DNA of 64,000 bases from JABDIP01 sp965250245. GTDB taxonomy: Bacteria; Pseudomonadota; Alphaproteobacteria; DSM-16000; Inquilinaceae. The notes below the pieces were generated by a model. The model did no database searches and was not told the origin of the DNA. It saw nothing but the letters and a program-made list of their open reading frames with translations. Position 1 is the stretch's first letter. Each line of letters opens with the position of its first letter. Location of the stretch: positions 4,154,001 through 4,218,000 of the forward strand of contig OZ252296.1 of assembly GCA_965250245.1 (NCBI GenBank), given 5' to 3'. The position numbers were made by a program, and so were the translations under genes. This document shows, piece by piece, positions 42,624 through 51,724 of the stretch.

Positions 42624-45141
42624 CGTCCCGGACCTCGATCTGGCGCCATGGCGTCAGCGGTGCGCCGTCGACCGCCACATGCGGCGTGGGGTCCAGCGGC
42701 GCGAACGCCCGTTCCCGGCCATCGACCCGCAACGCGCCGTCAAATGCGCACTCCAGTTCCGGCCCGTCCGGCGGCGTGACGCCGAGGGACATGGCGTCCG
42801 GATCGAAGACCGGCGCCGAGGCGAGCCAGCGGTCGCGGAAGGCCTGGAAATCGGTCGCTGTCGTCCCGCTGCCCAGGGCCACGAGCCAGGCGGTGCGGCG
42901 CCCCGGGGATCGCCACTCGCTGCCGGCGAACAGCCCGGCCTCGGCCGGCACCAGCCCGGCGGCGGCGTGGAAGGCGGCGAAGCCGTCGCCGCTGCGGGCA
43001 AACAGCCAGTCGCCCTCCCGCTCCAACCCGTCGCAGGCATCCCGCGGCGTGAAGAGATGCGTCCAGGGCAGATCGTCCGCGCCATCGCACCGGAACAGGA
43101 GCAGTGCGACAGGGCCGTATTGGGCCACCTTGGGAAGCCGGCCGTTCCCGGCCCAATAGGAGGGACGACGGTCGCCCCAGGGTCGCGCCTCGCCGGGATG
43201 GTTGATCCAGAACCGCGCATTGGGATTGCCGCCCAGCATGATGTCGACGACGTGCTGCTGATGACCGGCCATGCCCGGCCGGTGATCGACCACCGTCGAG
43301 AGCTGACCGGCCGTGTCCTTCCACAGTTGCAGCCGCCCGGTATGGTCGAGCCCCTGCGTGTAGCGCGCCTCCACGACCGTGCCGGAGGGCGGCGCGACGA
43401 GGCGCCGGGTCGCCGGCGGCGGCTCATAGGCCGACAGGCAGAACAGCGGCAGCGACGAGCCGGACGCCCCGAGCCAGCCATCGCCCCAGGCGACATAGGC
43501 ATGCGCCGCCAGCTCCGGCGCGGCGCCGGCCAGCAGCTCCTTGTCGTAGACCCGCCCCATGCTGCCCGCCGGCACCCCGCCGCGCGTGTGCAGGGCCATC
43601 ATCACGAAGATCGCGTCGATCTGGCGCCGCGCGCGGTCCCGGAGACCGGCATCGTCGGCCAGCTCGAGCAAGGCGAACAGGCCGATGAAGTCGATCGGGT
43701 AGTAGGCGGAAGAATTCCATTCGGCCAGCCCATGCGCCTCGACCGCGTCGAACCACCGTGTCAGCCGCTCCTGCGCCAGCGCCCGCTGCTCGGAGCCCTT
43801 GCGGCCGGAACAGACGAACACGTCGTCGGGGAAGAACTGGCCGGCCAGGTACTGGCTGACATGAAAGCAGAGCACGTGGTTCTCGCTCCAGAACCACATG
43901 ACGTCGTTGCCCGGCTCGTCGAGCCAGTACCGCCAGCCGAGGATCGCCGACCGCACCCGTTTCCAGAGTGAGTCGGGCACCTGCGTCCAGGCGTGCCGGC
44001 GCCAGGCCCAGATCAGCGGCACCATGAAGAAGTCGGAGCAGTCCTCGCGCCGGCTGATCCGCCGAAGGGCATCGGCCAGATGATGCCCGGCCCGGTCGGC
44101 GGCGCCGGCTTCCAGCATTGCCAATGGCCGCGCCGGTCCGGGCGTGTCGGAGGCGGCGCTATGGGCCAGCGCCTCGGCCTTCCGGGCCGCGATCGGGCCG
44201 CCGGCCCCGGGCTTGAGTCCCGCCTGGAACGTCGCCGCGAGGGTTCGGCCGATCCGGACGCCGCCGATTTCCGCGGCGACGTCGATCGTGCAGCAGCCGG
44301 GACCTGCGTCACCGGCATCGAAGGCAAAGACCCGGCCTGCCCCCGGCGCCACGGCAATTGTGGTGCGCACCGCCTCCGCGGCACGGCGGTCGAGGGCTCG
44401 AACCCGGACCTCAAGCGACAGGGGCCGGTCCGGCGGCGGGTCGATCAACAAGTCGACGGGACCGTCGTCGTAGAACAGCCTGTCGGGCCGTACCGAGTCG
44501 AGCACGCCTTCGACGGCCGACAGTGTTTCCGCATCGATCGGCGTGGACAGCGACACGGCGAGGTCGATGTCGGAGAGCAACCGCAAAGCGAAATGCCAAT
44601 CGGTGTCCCGTTCGCACAGTTCCTCGAAATGGACGACGAGCTCGTTGGGGCCGGCCCGAAGGGGCAGCTCGACCGCGATCCGGCCCGCCGCGTTGCGCGT
44701 GAAGGGCTCGAACCGGACCTCCGAACGACCATTGACCCAGATCCGAACACCGCCGCAGGTGCCGAGCTCGAAGCGTACCGGTCCGGCTTCCGGCGCGGTC
44801 ACCGTGCACCGGGCGTAGCGACGCACATGGGTCGGGACGTGCCAGAAGCCGCCGCAATCGATCGTGGGCGCCTCATCGCCAAGGCGGATTTCCGGGAAAG
44901 TGAGATCCAACGGCAGCGCGATTGGGCGATCCAGCATCGTGGCCCGGAACGCCTCCCGGCAGGGCAGGTCGCCGACATCGGTGAATCCGTTGACGAAGCG
45001 GTAGTCGACCCGGTCAGGCATCGGCCGCGCCAGACCGGCAAACGGCGTCTCGACGACCGGCGACAGCTCCCAGCGCCGGATTGCCTCTCCGGGTCGAACG
45101 ACGCAGGCGGACGTCTCGGGCGCCGACACCGCCACTGTCAT
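42616..45141 (-). CDS. Large unrecognised protein of the glycan operon (candidate lyase or hydrolase)
   Basis: 841 residues; I do not recognise the family. Three parts can be seen. Residues 50-195 are a beta-sandwich like the carbohydrate-binding jelly-rolls of GH2/GH78 enzymes (GTCGGVRIWVNGRSEVRFEPF, LRAGPNELVVHFEEL). Residues about 340-620 are helical and look like an (alpha/alpha) toroid with WFWSENHVLCFH (416-427), EWNSSAYYPID (474-484) and GGVPAGSMGRVYDKE (521-535). The last 200 residues are beta-rich. His, Glu, Asn and Tyr in these motifs are good active-site candidates. No signal peptide. First gene of its operon and coupled to the GH105-type gene, which needs an unsaturated product, so a lyase role is plausible. 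Confidence 0.75.
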   Translation of the reverse strand: MTVAVSAPETSACVVRPGEAIRRWELSPVVETPFAGLARPMPDRVDYRFVNGFTDVGDLPCREAFRATMLDRPIALPLDLTFPEIRLGDEAPTIDCGGFWHVPTHVRRYARCTVTAPEAGPVRFELGTCGGVRIWVNGRSEVRFEPFTRNAAGRIAVELPLRAGPNELVVHFEELCERDTDWHFALRLLSDIDLAVSLSTPIDAETLSAVEGVLDSVRPDRLFYDDGPVDLLIDPPPDRPLSLEVRVRALDRRAAEAVRTTIAVAPGAGRVFAFDAGDAGPGCCTIDVAAEIGGVRIGRTLAATFQAGLKPGAGGPIAARKAEALAHSAASDTPGPARPLAMLEAGAADRAGHHLADALRRISRREDCSDFFMVPLIWAWRRHAWTQVPDSLWKRVRSAILGWRYWLDEPGNDVMWFWSENHVLCFHVSQYLAGQFFPDDVFVCSGRKGSEQRALAQERLTRWFDAVEAHGLAEWNSSAYYPIDFIGLFALLELADDAGLRDRARRQIDAIFVMMALHTRGGVPAGSMGRVYDKELLAGAAPELAAHAYVAWGDGWLGASGSSLPLFCLSAYEPPPATRRLVAPPSGTVVEARYTQGLDHTGRLQLWKDTAGQLSTVVDHRPGMAGHQQHVVDIMLGGNPNARFWINHPGEARPWGDRRPSYWAGNGRLPKVAQYGPVALLLFRCDGADDLPWTHLFTPRDACDGLEREGDWLFARSGDGFAAFHAAAGLVPAEAGLFAGSEWRSPGRRTAWLVALGSGTTATDFQAFRDRWLASAPVFDPDAMSLGVTPPDGPELECAFDGALRVDGRERAFAPLDPTPHVAVDGAPLTPWRQIEVRDDA

Positions 45142-45276
45142 CGGTGCAGCCTGAAAAGGACCTGCGCGGGCGCAGCCGTCAGGGAGGTGCTCGGACAGCG
45201 AGCAACGACCGCGTGCACCGCGCAGGCTTCAGTCAACACGCCATCACATTGATGCAAAATTTTTCATTCCATTCTC

Positions 45277-45290
45277 TGAAAGCGATTACT
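45277..45290. promoter_or_regulatory. LacI-type operator candidate
   Basis: TGAAAGCGATTACT fits the LacI/CcpA-family operator pattern with central CG (TGWAANCGNTNNCA) at all but the last position. It lies 136 bases upstream of the 841-residue gene and is the natural target for the LacI regulator encoded at the end of that operon. Confidence 0.45.
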
Positions 45291-45408
45291 CGAGAGGGCT
45301 CGCTTCGCGCCGGTTGACCATATTGTCCGAGATATTGTATCTTTTGTCCACATGGGGCAATCAATGTGTCCAAATTGTTACCCGAACCGGCATGGATGGC
45401 GAAACGTT

Positions 45409-45428
45409 TGATGAAAATATTTTCATCA
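45409..45428. promoter_or_regulatory. Perfect 20-bp palindrome, operator candidate
   Basis: TGATGAAAATATTTTCATCA reads the same on both strands. It is 96 bases upstream of the transporter operon start. The ATGAAA...TTTCAT halves recall uronate-type operators such as the KdgR box, but the spacer is 4 rather than 5 bases and no KdgR gene is in the window. Confidence 0.5.
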
Positions 45429-45524
45429 CATATCCGCCTCTTCAGGCCAACGATGGTTCGGCAACACACCGCCTAAGCAGCGCTGTTTGACGACGCTGTG
45501 CGCGGGCTGAAAGGGAGGCAAGCC

Positions 45525-47432
45525 ATGTGGGCAAGGACAATCGCTTCGGCGGGAGCGCTCGCGATCGCGGCCATCGGCGGCCCGGCGCTCGCCCAGACCA
45601 GCTATTCCGAGGCGCCGATGCTGGCCGAGCAAGTGGCCAGCGGCGCGCTGCCGCCGGTCGAGGAGCGCCTGCCGGCCACGCCGCGGGTGATTCCGGTCTT
45701 CGGTGAGATCGGCACCTATGGCGGCACCATGCGGCGCGCCTTCAACGGCCCGAGCGACCGGTGGGGCCCGACCAAGCTGATGGAAGAGCGGGTCGTCGAG
45801 TTCTACATGACGGAGGACGGCGAGATCAGCCTGCTGCCCGGCTTCGTCGAGGAGTACACCGTCAGCCCGGATGCCTCGACCTACACCTTCACGCTGCGCG
45901 AAGGCCTGCGCTGGTCGGACGGCCAGCCGGCGACAACGCGGGACGTGCAGTTCTGGTACGAGGACGTGTTCCTGAACGACGAGCTCACGCCGTCGATCGG
46001 CGAACTCTACAAATCCGGCGGCGAGCCGCTGGAGATCGAGATCGTCGACGCGCAGACCTTCATCGTCAAATTCGCCGACGCCTACCCGCTGTTCCTGAAC
46101 GTGCTGGCCAAGGAGAGCACCGGCCGGCCCGGGCTCGACCGTCCCGGCTTCATCGAGCCGTTCCATTATCTGAAGGATTTCCATCCCTCGCACGCGTCGC
46201 CGGACGCGCTGCAGGCGGCCGTCGACCGCTTCAATGTCGGCAAATGGACCGATCTGTGGGGCGATCGCGGGCCGATACAGTCCTGGTGGCTCAACCCGGA
46301 CATGCCGGTCCTGACGGCTTGGCGCATCGCCACCCCGCCGCCGGCCGACATCGTGGTGATGGAGCGCAACCCCTACTATTACGGGGTAGACGCGGCGGGC
46401 AACCAGCTCCCCTATATCGACCGGATCGAGCACCGGCTGTTCGAGAACCGGGAATCCTTCAACCTGATGATCATCCAGGGCGAGATCGACATGCAGGCCC
46501 GGCACGTCAATCCGGGCGACTTCACCCTGTTCAAGGAGAACGAGGGCTCCGGCGACTATTCCGTCTCGCCCTGGGTCGACGCCAAGACCTGGACGCTGAT
46601 CCCGAACCTGAACGTAGAAGACGAGACCCTTCGCGGGCTGTTCGAGGACCAGCGGTTCCGCGAGGCGCTGAACCTGTCGATCGACCGCATCGCGATCAAC
46701 GAGCTGGTCTATGCCGGGCTCGGCGAACCGCGCCAGGCCGGGCCGGTGAGCGGCTCACCGAATTTCGACCCGGAGCTGGAGAAACTCTGGATCGACTACG
46801 ACCCGGACCGCTCCGACGCCCTGTTGGACGAGCTCGGCCTGACCGAGCGCGACGATGACGGGTTCCGGCTGCGTCCCGATGGCGACCGGCTGACCATCGT
46901 CGTCGACACACGCTGGGACGACCAGACCCTGGAGCTGGTCCGCCAGTTCTGGGAGGACGTCGGCGTCGAGGCGCTGATCCGCGTGATGGACCGGACCCTG
47001 TACACCGAGCGGATCCAGACCGCGGCCTTCCAGATGCGCTATGGCCCGTTCGACCGCAGCTCGATCATCTCCGCCGATCCGCGGCTGATGCTGGGCTGGG
47101 AAGGCTTCGCGCCGAGATACTTCGACTGGTGGGACAGCAACGGTGCGCGCGGCGTCGAACCGCCGGCCGACCACCCGATCCGCGACCTGTGGGCGGCCTG
47201 GGAAGCGGCGGTCTCCGCGCAGAGCTACGAGGCGGCCGAAGAGCATGTGCAGGACATCGTCGCCACCCATCGCGAGAATGGCTGGCTGGTCGGCATGGTC
47301 GGCGAGACGCCCGCCGTCTTCATCGTCAGCAACCGGGTCGGCAACTTCCCGGCGGCGATGATCAATGACGACGTCCTGCGCGGCCAGGGGATCGCCTATC
47401 CCCAGCAGATGTTCATTCGCACCGCGCAATAG
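45525..47432 (+). CDS. ABC transporter substrate-binding protein, family 5 (oligopeptide/oligosaccharide type)
   Basis: 635 residues from ATG 45525, with AAGGGAGG at 45511-45518; the in-frame GTG at 45498 is upstream of that site. Signal peptide WARTIASAGALAIAAIGGPALAQ. SBP family 5 features: PGFVEEYTVSPDASTYTFTLREGLRWSDGQP near residue 110-140, ERNPYYYGVDAAGNQLPYID, and FREALNLSIDRIAINELVY. It is longer than Dpp/OppA, as in the subgroup that binds oligosaccharides. In this locus an acidic oligosaccharide is the likely ligand. Confidence 0.9.
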   Translation: MWARTIASAGALAIAAIGGPALAQTSYSEAPMLAEQVASGALPPVEERLPATPRVIPVFGEIGTYGGTMRRAFNGPSDRWGPTKLMEERVVEFYMTEDGEISLLPGFVEEYTVSPDASTYTFTLREGLRWSDGQPATTRDVQFWYEDVFLNDELTPSIGELYKSGGEPLEIEIVDAQTFIVKFADAYPLFLNVLAKESTGRPGLDRPGFIEPFHYLKDFHPSHASPDALQAAVDRFNVGKWTDLWGDRGPIQSWWLNPDMPVLTAWRIATPPPADIVVMERNPYYYGVDAAGNQLPYIDRIEHRLFENRESFNLMIIQGEIDMQARHVNPGDFTLFKENEGSGDYSVSPWVDAKTWTLIPNLNVEDETLRGLFEDQRFREALNLSIDRIAINELVYAGLGEPRQAGPVSGSPNFDPELEKLWIDYDPDRSDALLDELGLTERDDDGFRLRPDGDRLTIVVDTRWDDQTLELVRQFWEDVGVEALIRVMDRTLYTERIQTAAFQMRYGPFDRSSIISADPRLMLGWEGFAPRYFDWWDSNGARGVEPPADHPIRDLWAAWEAAVSAQSYEAAEEHVQDIVATHRENGWLVGMVGETPAVFIVSNRVGNFPAAMINDDVLRGQGIAYPQQMFIRTAQ

Positions 47433-47536
47433 CCACCACACGGGGCGGCGGCTGATCCGGCCGCCGTCCCGCACCGAGCGCGCCGGCCGCTGACCGGCCT
47501 TCCGGGCCGTCGGCGCATTCGGCGACTGGGGCAGCC

Positions 47537-48523
47537 ATGGTCGGGTTCGTTCTCCATCGCGTGATCTGGGCGGTTCCGACGCTCGTCCTCATCTCGATCG
47601 CGACCTTCGTCATCATCCAGCTGCCGCCGGGTGACTACGTCACCTCCTACATCGCGGCGCTGCAGGAGACCGGCGAGACGATCGACGCGGCGACCGCCGA
47701 GCAGATCCGCAAGAGCTTCGGGCTCGATCGCCCGCTCGCCGTCCAGTATTTCGACTGGATCGGCAACATCGCGCTGCGCGGCGATTTCGGCCTGTCCTTC
47801 GACTGGAACCAGCCGGTCAGCGACCTGATCTGGGGCCGCCTCGGCCTGACCCTGCTGATCTCCACCCTGTCGCTGCTGCTGACCTGGGCGATCGCCATCC
47901 CCATTGGCGTCTATTCGGCGACCCGGCAATACTCGTTCCTGGACTACGTGTTCACCGTCGGCGGATTCCTCGGCCGCGGCATCCCCGATTTCCTGCTCGC
48001 CATCATCCTGATCTGGCTCGGCTTCCTCTATCTCGGCATCCATGTCGGCGGGCTGTTCTCACCGGAATTCGAGACCGCGCCCTGGTCGGTCGCGAAGTTC
48101 CTCGACATGCTCGCCCATCTCTGGGTGCCGGTGGTCGTGCTGGCCACCGGCGGGGCCGCCGGGCTGCTGCGGGTGGTGCGCGCCAACATGCTGGAGGAGC
48201 TCGGCAAGCCCTATGTCGAGACCGCCTATGCCCAGGGCATGAGCGAGCGGCAGGTGGTCTGGAAGTACCCGGTGCGGGTCGCCATCAACCCGTTCATCAG
48301 CACCGTGGGCTGGGCCCTGCCGGCACTGATCTCCGGCGATGTCATCACCGCCGTGGTTCTGAACCTGCCGACCACCGGGCCGCTGCTGCTGCGCGCCCTG
48401 CAGAACCAGGACATGTACCTGGCCGGCGGCTTCATCCTGATCCTCAGCGTGTTCACGGTGATCGGCACCTTCCTGTCGGACCTTCTGCTGGCGTGGGTCG
48501 ACCCGCGCATCCGGTACTCGTAG
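47537..48523 (+). CDS. ABC transporter permease (DppB/OppB-type)
   Basis: 328 residues, six membrane helices. N-terminal GFVLHRVIWAVPTLVLISIATFVIIQL is the standard start of this permease class. The cytoplasmic EAA-type coupling loop reads VETAYAQGMSERQVVWKYPVRVAINP. A longer-than-usual region between helices 1 and 2 contains SFGLDRPLAVQYFDWIGNIA. It is part of the five-gene importer. Confidence 0.92.
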   Translation: MVGFVLHRVIWAVPTLVLISIATFVIIQLPPGDYVTSYIAALQETGETIDAATAEQIRKSFGLDRPLAVQYFDWIGNIALRGDFGLSFDWNQPVSDLIWGRLGLTLLISTLSLLLTWAIAIPIGVYSATRQYSFLDYVFTVGGFLGRGIPDFLLAIILIWLGFLYLGIHVGGLFSPEFETAPWSVAKFLDMLAHLWVPVVVLATGGAAGLLRVVRANMLEELGKPYVETAYAQGMSERQVVWKYPVRVAINPFISTVGWALPALISGDVITAVVLNLPTTGPLLLRALQNQDMYLAGGFILILSVFTVIGTFLSDLLLAWVDPRIRYS

Positions 48524-48534
48524 GGCGGCGCGCG

Positions 48535-49677
48535 ATGGCCATGTTCTCCCTCCGCCTGGGCCGCAAGAACGCCCCCGATGCCGCCGCCGACACGGGCAGC
48601 ACCTACACCGCCTCGCCGGCGAAGCTGATCTGGTGGCGCTTCACCAAACACCGGCTGGCGGTGGTTTCCCTTGCCATCATCATCGCGCTCTATCTCATCG
48701 CCGCCTTGGCGGAAGTGATCGCGCCCTATGACCCGTTCAAATTCGACCGGCTCCACCCGCTGGTCCCGCCAAGCTCGATCCACCTGTTCCACGAGGGCAG
48801 TTTCGTCGGCCCGTTCGTCTATGGGCTGAAGCGCGAGCGCGACCCGGAGACGGCCCGGCTGTCCTTTACCGAGGACACGTCCAAGGTCCACCCGATCCGC
48901 TGGTTCATCAAAGGCGAGTCCTACGAGTTCTGGGGCCTGTTCGAGGGCGACCGCCACCTGTTCGGGGTCGAGGACCGGCGCGGCCGCGTCTTCCTTCTGG
49001 GCACCGACCGCCTGGGCCGCGACGTGTTCTCACGGCTGGTCTATGGCGCGCGGATCACCCTGTCGGTCGGCCTGATCGGCGTCTTCCTCAGCTTCGTGAT
49101 CGGCATCATTGTCGGCAGCATCGCCGGCCTGGTCGGCGGCATGGTCGACATCGTCATCCAGCGGGTCATGGAATTCGTGCGCTCGGTGCCGACCATCCCG
49201 CTGTGGATGGGCCTGGCCGCCGCCCTGCCCATCGACTGGGACCCGCTGGTCATCTACCTGCTGATCACCGTGATCCTGTCGCTGATCGGCTGGACCCATC
49301 TGGCGCGTGTGGTGCGCGGGCATTTCCTGTCGATCCGCGACCAGGATTTCGTGATGGCGGCCCGGCTGGCCGGCGCCACCGAGACCCGCATCGTCGCCCG
49401 GCACATGCTGCCGTCAATGACCAGCTACGTCATCGCGGCGGTGACCCTGGCCATCCCGGAAATGATCCTGGGCGAGACCGCGCTCAGCTTCCTCGGCCTC
49501 GGGCTGCGCCCGCCGGTGATCAGCTGGGGCGTGCTTCTGCAGGAGGCGCAGAACCTGCGCTCGGTGGCCCTGGCGCCCTGGCTGCTGGCGCCGGGCGGCG
49601 TCATCGTCGTGACCATCCTGGCCTTCAACTTCCTCGGCGACGGCCTGCGCGACGCCGCCGACCCCTATCAGAACTGA
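48535..49677 (+). CDS. ABC transporter permease (DppC/OppC-type) with long periplasmic insert
   Basis: 380 residues from ATG 48535. Helix 1 (LAVVSLAIIIALYLIAALAEVIAPYDPF) is followed by a long insert of about 110 residues (SSIHLFHEGSFVGPFVYGLKRE ... GESYEFWGLFEGDRHLFGVED) before the conserved LLGTDRLGRDVFSRLVYGARITL. The EAA loop is VMAARLAGATETRIVARHMLP. Typical DppC proteins are about 300 residues, so this belongs to the long subclass often paired with large family-5 binding proteins. Confidence 0.92.
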   Translation: MAMFSLRLGRKNAPDAAADTGSTYTASPAKLIWWRFTKHRLAVVSLAIIIALYLIAALAEVIAPYDPFKFDRLHPLVPPSSIHLFHEGSFVGPFVYGLKRERDPETARLSFTEDTSKVHPIRWFIKGESYEFWGLFEGDRHLFGVEDRRGRVFLLGTDRLGRDVFSRLVYGARITLSVGLIGVFLSFVIGIIVGSIAGLVGGMVDIVIQRVMEFVRSVPTIPLWMGLAAALPIDWDPLVIYLLITVILSLIGWTHLARVVRGHFLSIRDQDFVMAARLAGATETRIVARHMLPSMTSYVIAAVTLAIPEMILGETALSFLGLGLRPPVISWGVLLQEAQNLRSVALAPWLLAPGGVIVVTILAFNFLGDGLRDAADPYQN

Positions 49678-49688
49678 CGGGGGCGGGC

Positions 49689-50708
49689 ATGGACCAGGAC
49701 ACCATTCTGGAAATCGAGGACCTGAGGGTCTCGTTCAAGCTGCGCGAGGGCGTCGTGCGCGCCGTCGACGGAGTCAATCTGACTCTCAAGCGCGGCGAGG
49801 TCCTCGGCATCGTCGGCGAGAGCGGCAGCGGCAAATCGCTGACCGCCCGGGCGATCATGCATCTGCTCCCCCGCGCCGCCAGCGCGCCGGAGGGCCGCAT
49901 CCGCTTTCGCCCGGCCGAAGGCGAAATCGTCGAGATCACCGCCCAGCGCCGGCTCGGCCGCCGCATGCGTTCCCTGCGCGGCGGCGATATCGGCATGATC
50001 TTCCAGGAGCCGATGACCGCGCTGAGCCCGGTGCACACCATCGGCAAGCAGATCACCACGACTCTCAAGCTGCATCGCGGCATGAACGGCAAGGCGGCCC
50101 GGCGCCGCGCCGCCGAGTTGCTGGCCAAGGTTCAGCTTCCGCGCCCGGAACAGGTGCTGGACTGCTATCCGCACCAACTCTCCGGCGGCATGCGCCAGCG
50201 CGCCATGATCGCCATGGCGATCTCCTGCGAGCCGGTGCTTCTGCTGGCCGACGAGCCGACCACGGCCCTGGACGTCACCACCGAGGCGCAGATTCTCGAC
50301 CTCATCAAGTCGCTGCAGCAGCAGATGGGCATGGCGGTCATCTTCATCACCCACAATTTCGGCGTCGTGGCCGAGATCGCCAACCGGGTCGCGGTCATGT
50401 ATCTCGGCGGGGTGGTCGAGACGGCCGCCGTCGACGACGTCTTCTACGCGCCCAAGCACCCCTATACCCAGGCCCTGCTGAGCTCTATTCCGCGGCTCGA
50501 CGATGCCGAGCGGCACCGGCTCGACACCATCGAGGGCATGGTGCCCGACCCGCTGTCGGTGCCCAGCGGATGCGTCTTCCACCCGCGCTGCAAATCGGTC
50601 ATCGACGGCGTCTGCGGCCGGCAGGTGCCGGACCTCGCCACCTTCGCCAACGGTCAGTCGGCGCGCTGCCACCTCTATCCGGAGCCCGGTAAGGAGGGTG
50701 CGGCATGA
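49689..50708 (+). CDS. ABC transporter ATP-binding protein (DppD/OppD-type)
   Basis: 339 residues from ATG 49689. Walker A GESGSGKSLTARAI, Q-loop MIFQEPMTAL, signature LSGGMRQRAMIAMA, Walker B LLLADEPTTALDV, and H-loop FITHNF. The C-terminal oligopeptide-type extension has the cysteine cluster GCVFHPRCKSVIDGVC, which in related ATPases binds an iron-sulfur cluster. It pairs with the next gene. Confidence 0.95.
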   Translation: MDQDTILEIEDLRVSFKLREGVVRAVDGVNLTLKRGEVLGIVGESGSGKSLTARAIMHLLPRAASAPEGRIRFRPAEGEIVEITAQRRLGRRMRSLRGGDIGMIFQEPMTALSPVHTIGKQITTTLKLHRGMNGKAARRRAAELLAKVQLPRPEQVLDCYPHQLSGGMRQRAMIAMAISCEPVLLLADEPTTALDVTTEAQILDLIKSLQQQMGMAVIFITHNFGVVAEIANRVAVMYLGGVVETAAVDDVFYAPKHPYTQALLSSIPRLDDAERHRLDTIEGMVPDPLSVPSGCVFHPRCKSVIDGVCGRQVPDLATFANGQSARCHLYPEPGKEGAA

Positions 50709-51724
50709 CCGACGACGCCCTCCTAAGCGCCGACGGCCTGAAGATGTACTTCCCCGTCCACAAGGGCCTGCTGCGCCGACATGCCGGCGAGGTGAAGGCG
50801 GTCGACGACTTGTCCCTGACCATCCGCAAGGGCGAGACCTTCGGCCTGGTCGGCGAGAGCGGCTCCGGCAAGTCGACGGTGGCGCGCATGCTGCTGAGGG
50901 CTTACGAGCCGACCGGCGGCACCATCCGCTTCCGGCGCAAGACCGGCGACTGGCAGGACATCACCCATCTCCAGCGCAAGGCGCTCCGGCCCCTGCGCCA
51001 GGAGATGCAGATGATCTTCCAGGACCCCTACTCGTCGCTGAACCCGCGCATGACCCTGGCGCAGATCGTCTCCGAGCCGCTGACCATCCATGGCGTGGCG
51101 ACCGGCAGCGAGGCCGATGACCGGGTTGCCGCGCTGCTGCGCCAGGTCGGGCTGCCGCCGGAGGTACGCAACCGCTACCCGCACGCCTTCAGCGGCGGCC
51201 AGCGCCAGCGCATCGGGATTGCCCGCGCCCTGGCGCTCAACCCGAGCTTCGTCGCCGCCGACGAGGCGGTGTCGGCGCTGGACGTCTCGATCGCCGCCCA
51301 GACCATCAACCTGCTGCAGGATCTGCAGGACCAGCTCGGCCTGACCTACCTGTTCATCACCCACGACCTCAGCATGGTCGACCACATCAGCGACCGCATC
51401 GGCGTCATGTATGCCGGGCGGCTGGTCGAGGTGGCCAGGACCGACGGCTTCTTCGCCCAGCCGCGCCACCCCTATACCGAGGCCCTGCTCTCCGCCATTC
51501 CCACGCCCGACCCCCGCCGGGCCCGCAGCCGCAAGCGGCACACCGTGTCCGGCGAGGTGGCCGATCCGGCCAACCTTCCGCCGGGCTGCGCCTTCGCGCC
51601 GCGCTGCCGCTTCGCCACGGATCGCTGCCGCAGCGAGCGGCCGGCGCTGAGGGCCATGCCGGACGGCCACATGGTGAGCTGCCACCACGCCGAGGACATC
51701 ACGCTGGAAGGCGTGGCCCAGTGA
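50705..51724 (+). CDS. ABC transporter ATP-binding protein (DppF/OppF-type)
   Basis: 339 residues, overlapping the previous gene by 4 bases (ATGA). Walker A GESGSGKSTVARML, Q-loop MIFQDPYSSLNPRMT, signature FSGGQRQRIGIARALAL, and H-loop FITHDLSMVDHI. The Walker B region reads FVAADEAVSALDVSIA, with DEAVS in place of DEPTS, a common variant. It has a C-terminal cysteine cluster like its partner. Confidence 0.95.
   Translation: MTDDALLSADGLKMYFPVHKGLLRRHAGEVKAVDDLSLTIRKGETFGLVGESGSGKSTVARMLLRAYEPTGGTIRFRRKTGDWQDITHLQRKALRPLRQEMQMIFQDPYSSLNPRMTLAQIVSEPLTIHGVATGSEADDRVAALLRQVGLPPEVRNRYPHAFSGGQRQRIGIARALALNPSFVAADEAVSALDVSIAAQTINLLQDLQDQLGLTYLFITHDLSMVDHISDRIGVMYAGRLVEVARTDGFFAQPRHPYTEALLSAIPTPDPRRARSRKRHTVSGEVADPANLPPGCAFAPRCRFATDRCRSERPALRAMPDGHMVSCHHAEDITLEGVAQ

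Larger units (their letters stand above)
45142..45524. other. AT-rich divergent promoter region of the glycan and transporter operons
   Basis: About 380 bases between the starts of the 841-residue gene (minus) and the substrate-binding protein gene (plus). The part 45235-45435 is far more AT-rich than the flanks. It contains a LacI-type operator candidate, a perfect 20-bp palindrome, and repeated TTGTCC/TGTCC elements (near 45321, 45353 and 45366). Both promoters must lie here. Confidence 0.7.

Noticed and set aside
40065..42779. 904-codon plus-strand frame opposite the glycan enzymes
   Set aside because: Antisense shadow; the minus-strand genes carry clear GH28 and GH105 motifs and overlapping starts and stops.
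45409..45428. Calling the palindrome a KdgR box
   Set aside because: Half-sites are similar, but the spacer is 4 instead of 5 bases and no KdgR gene is in the window; kept only as a generic operator candidate.
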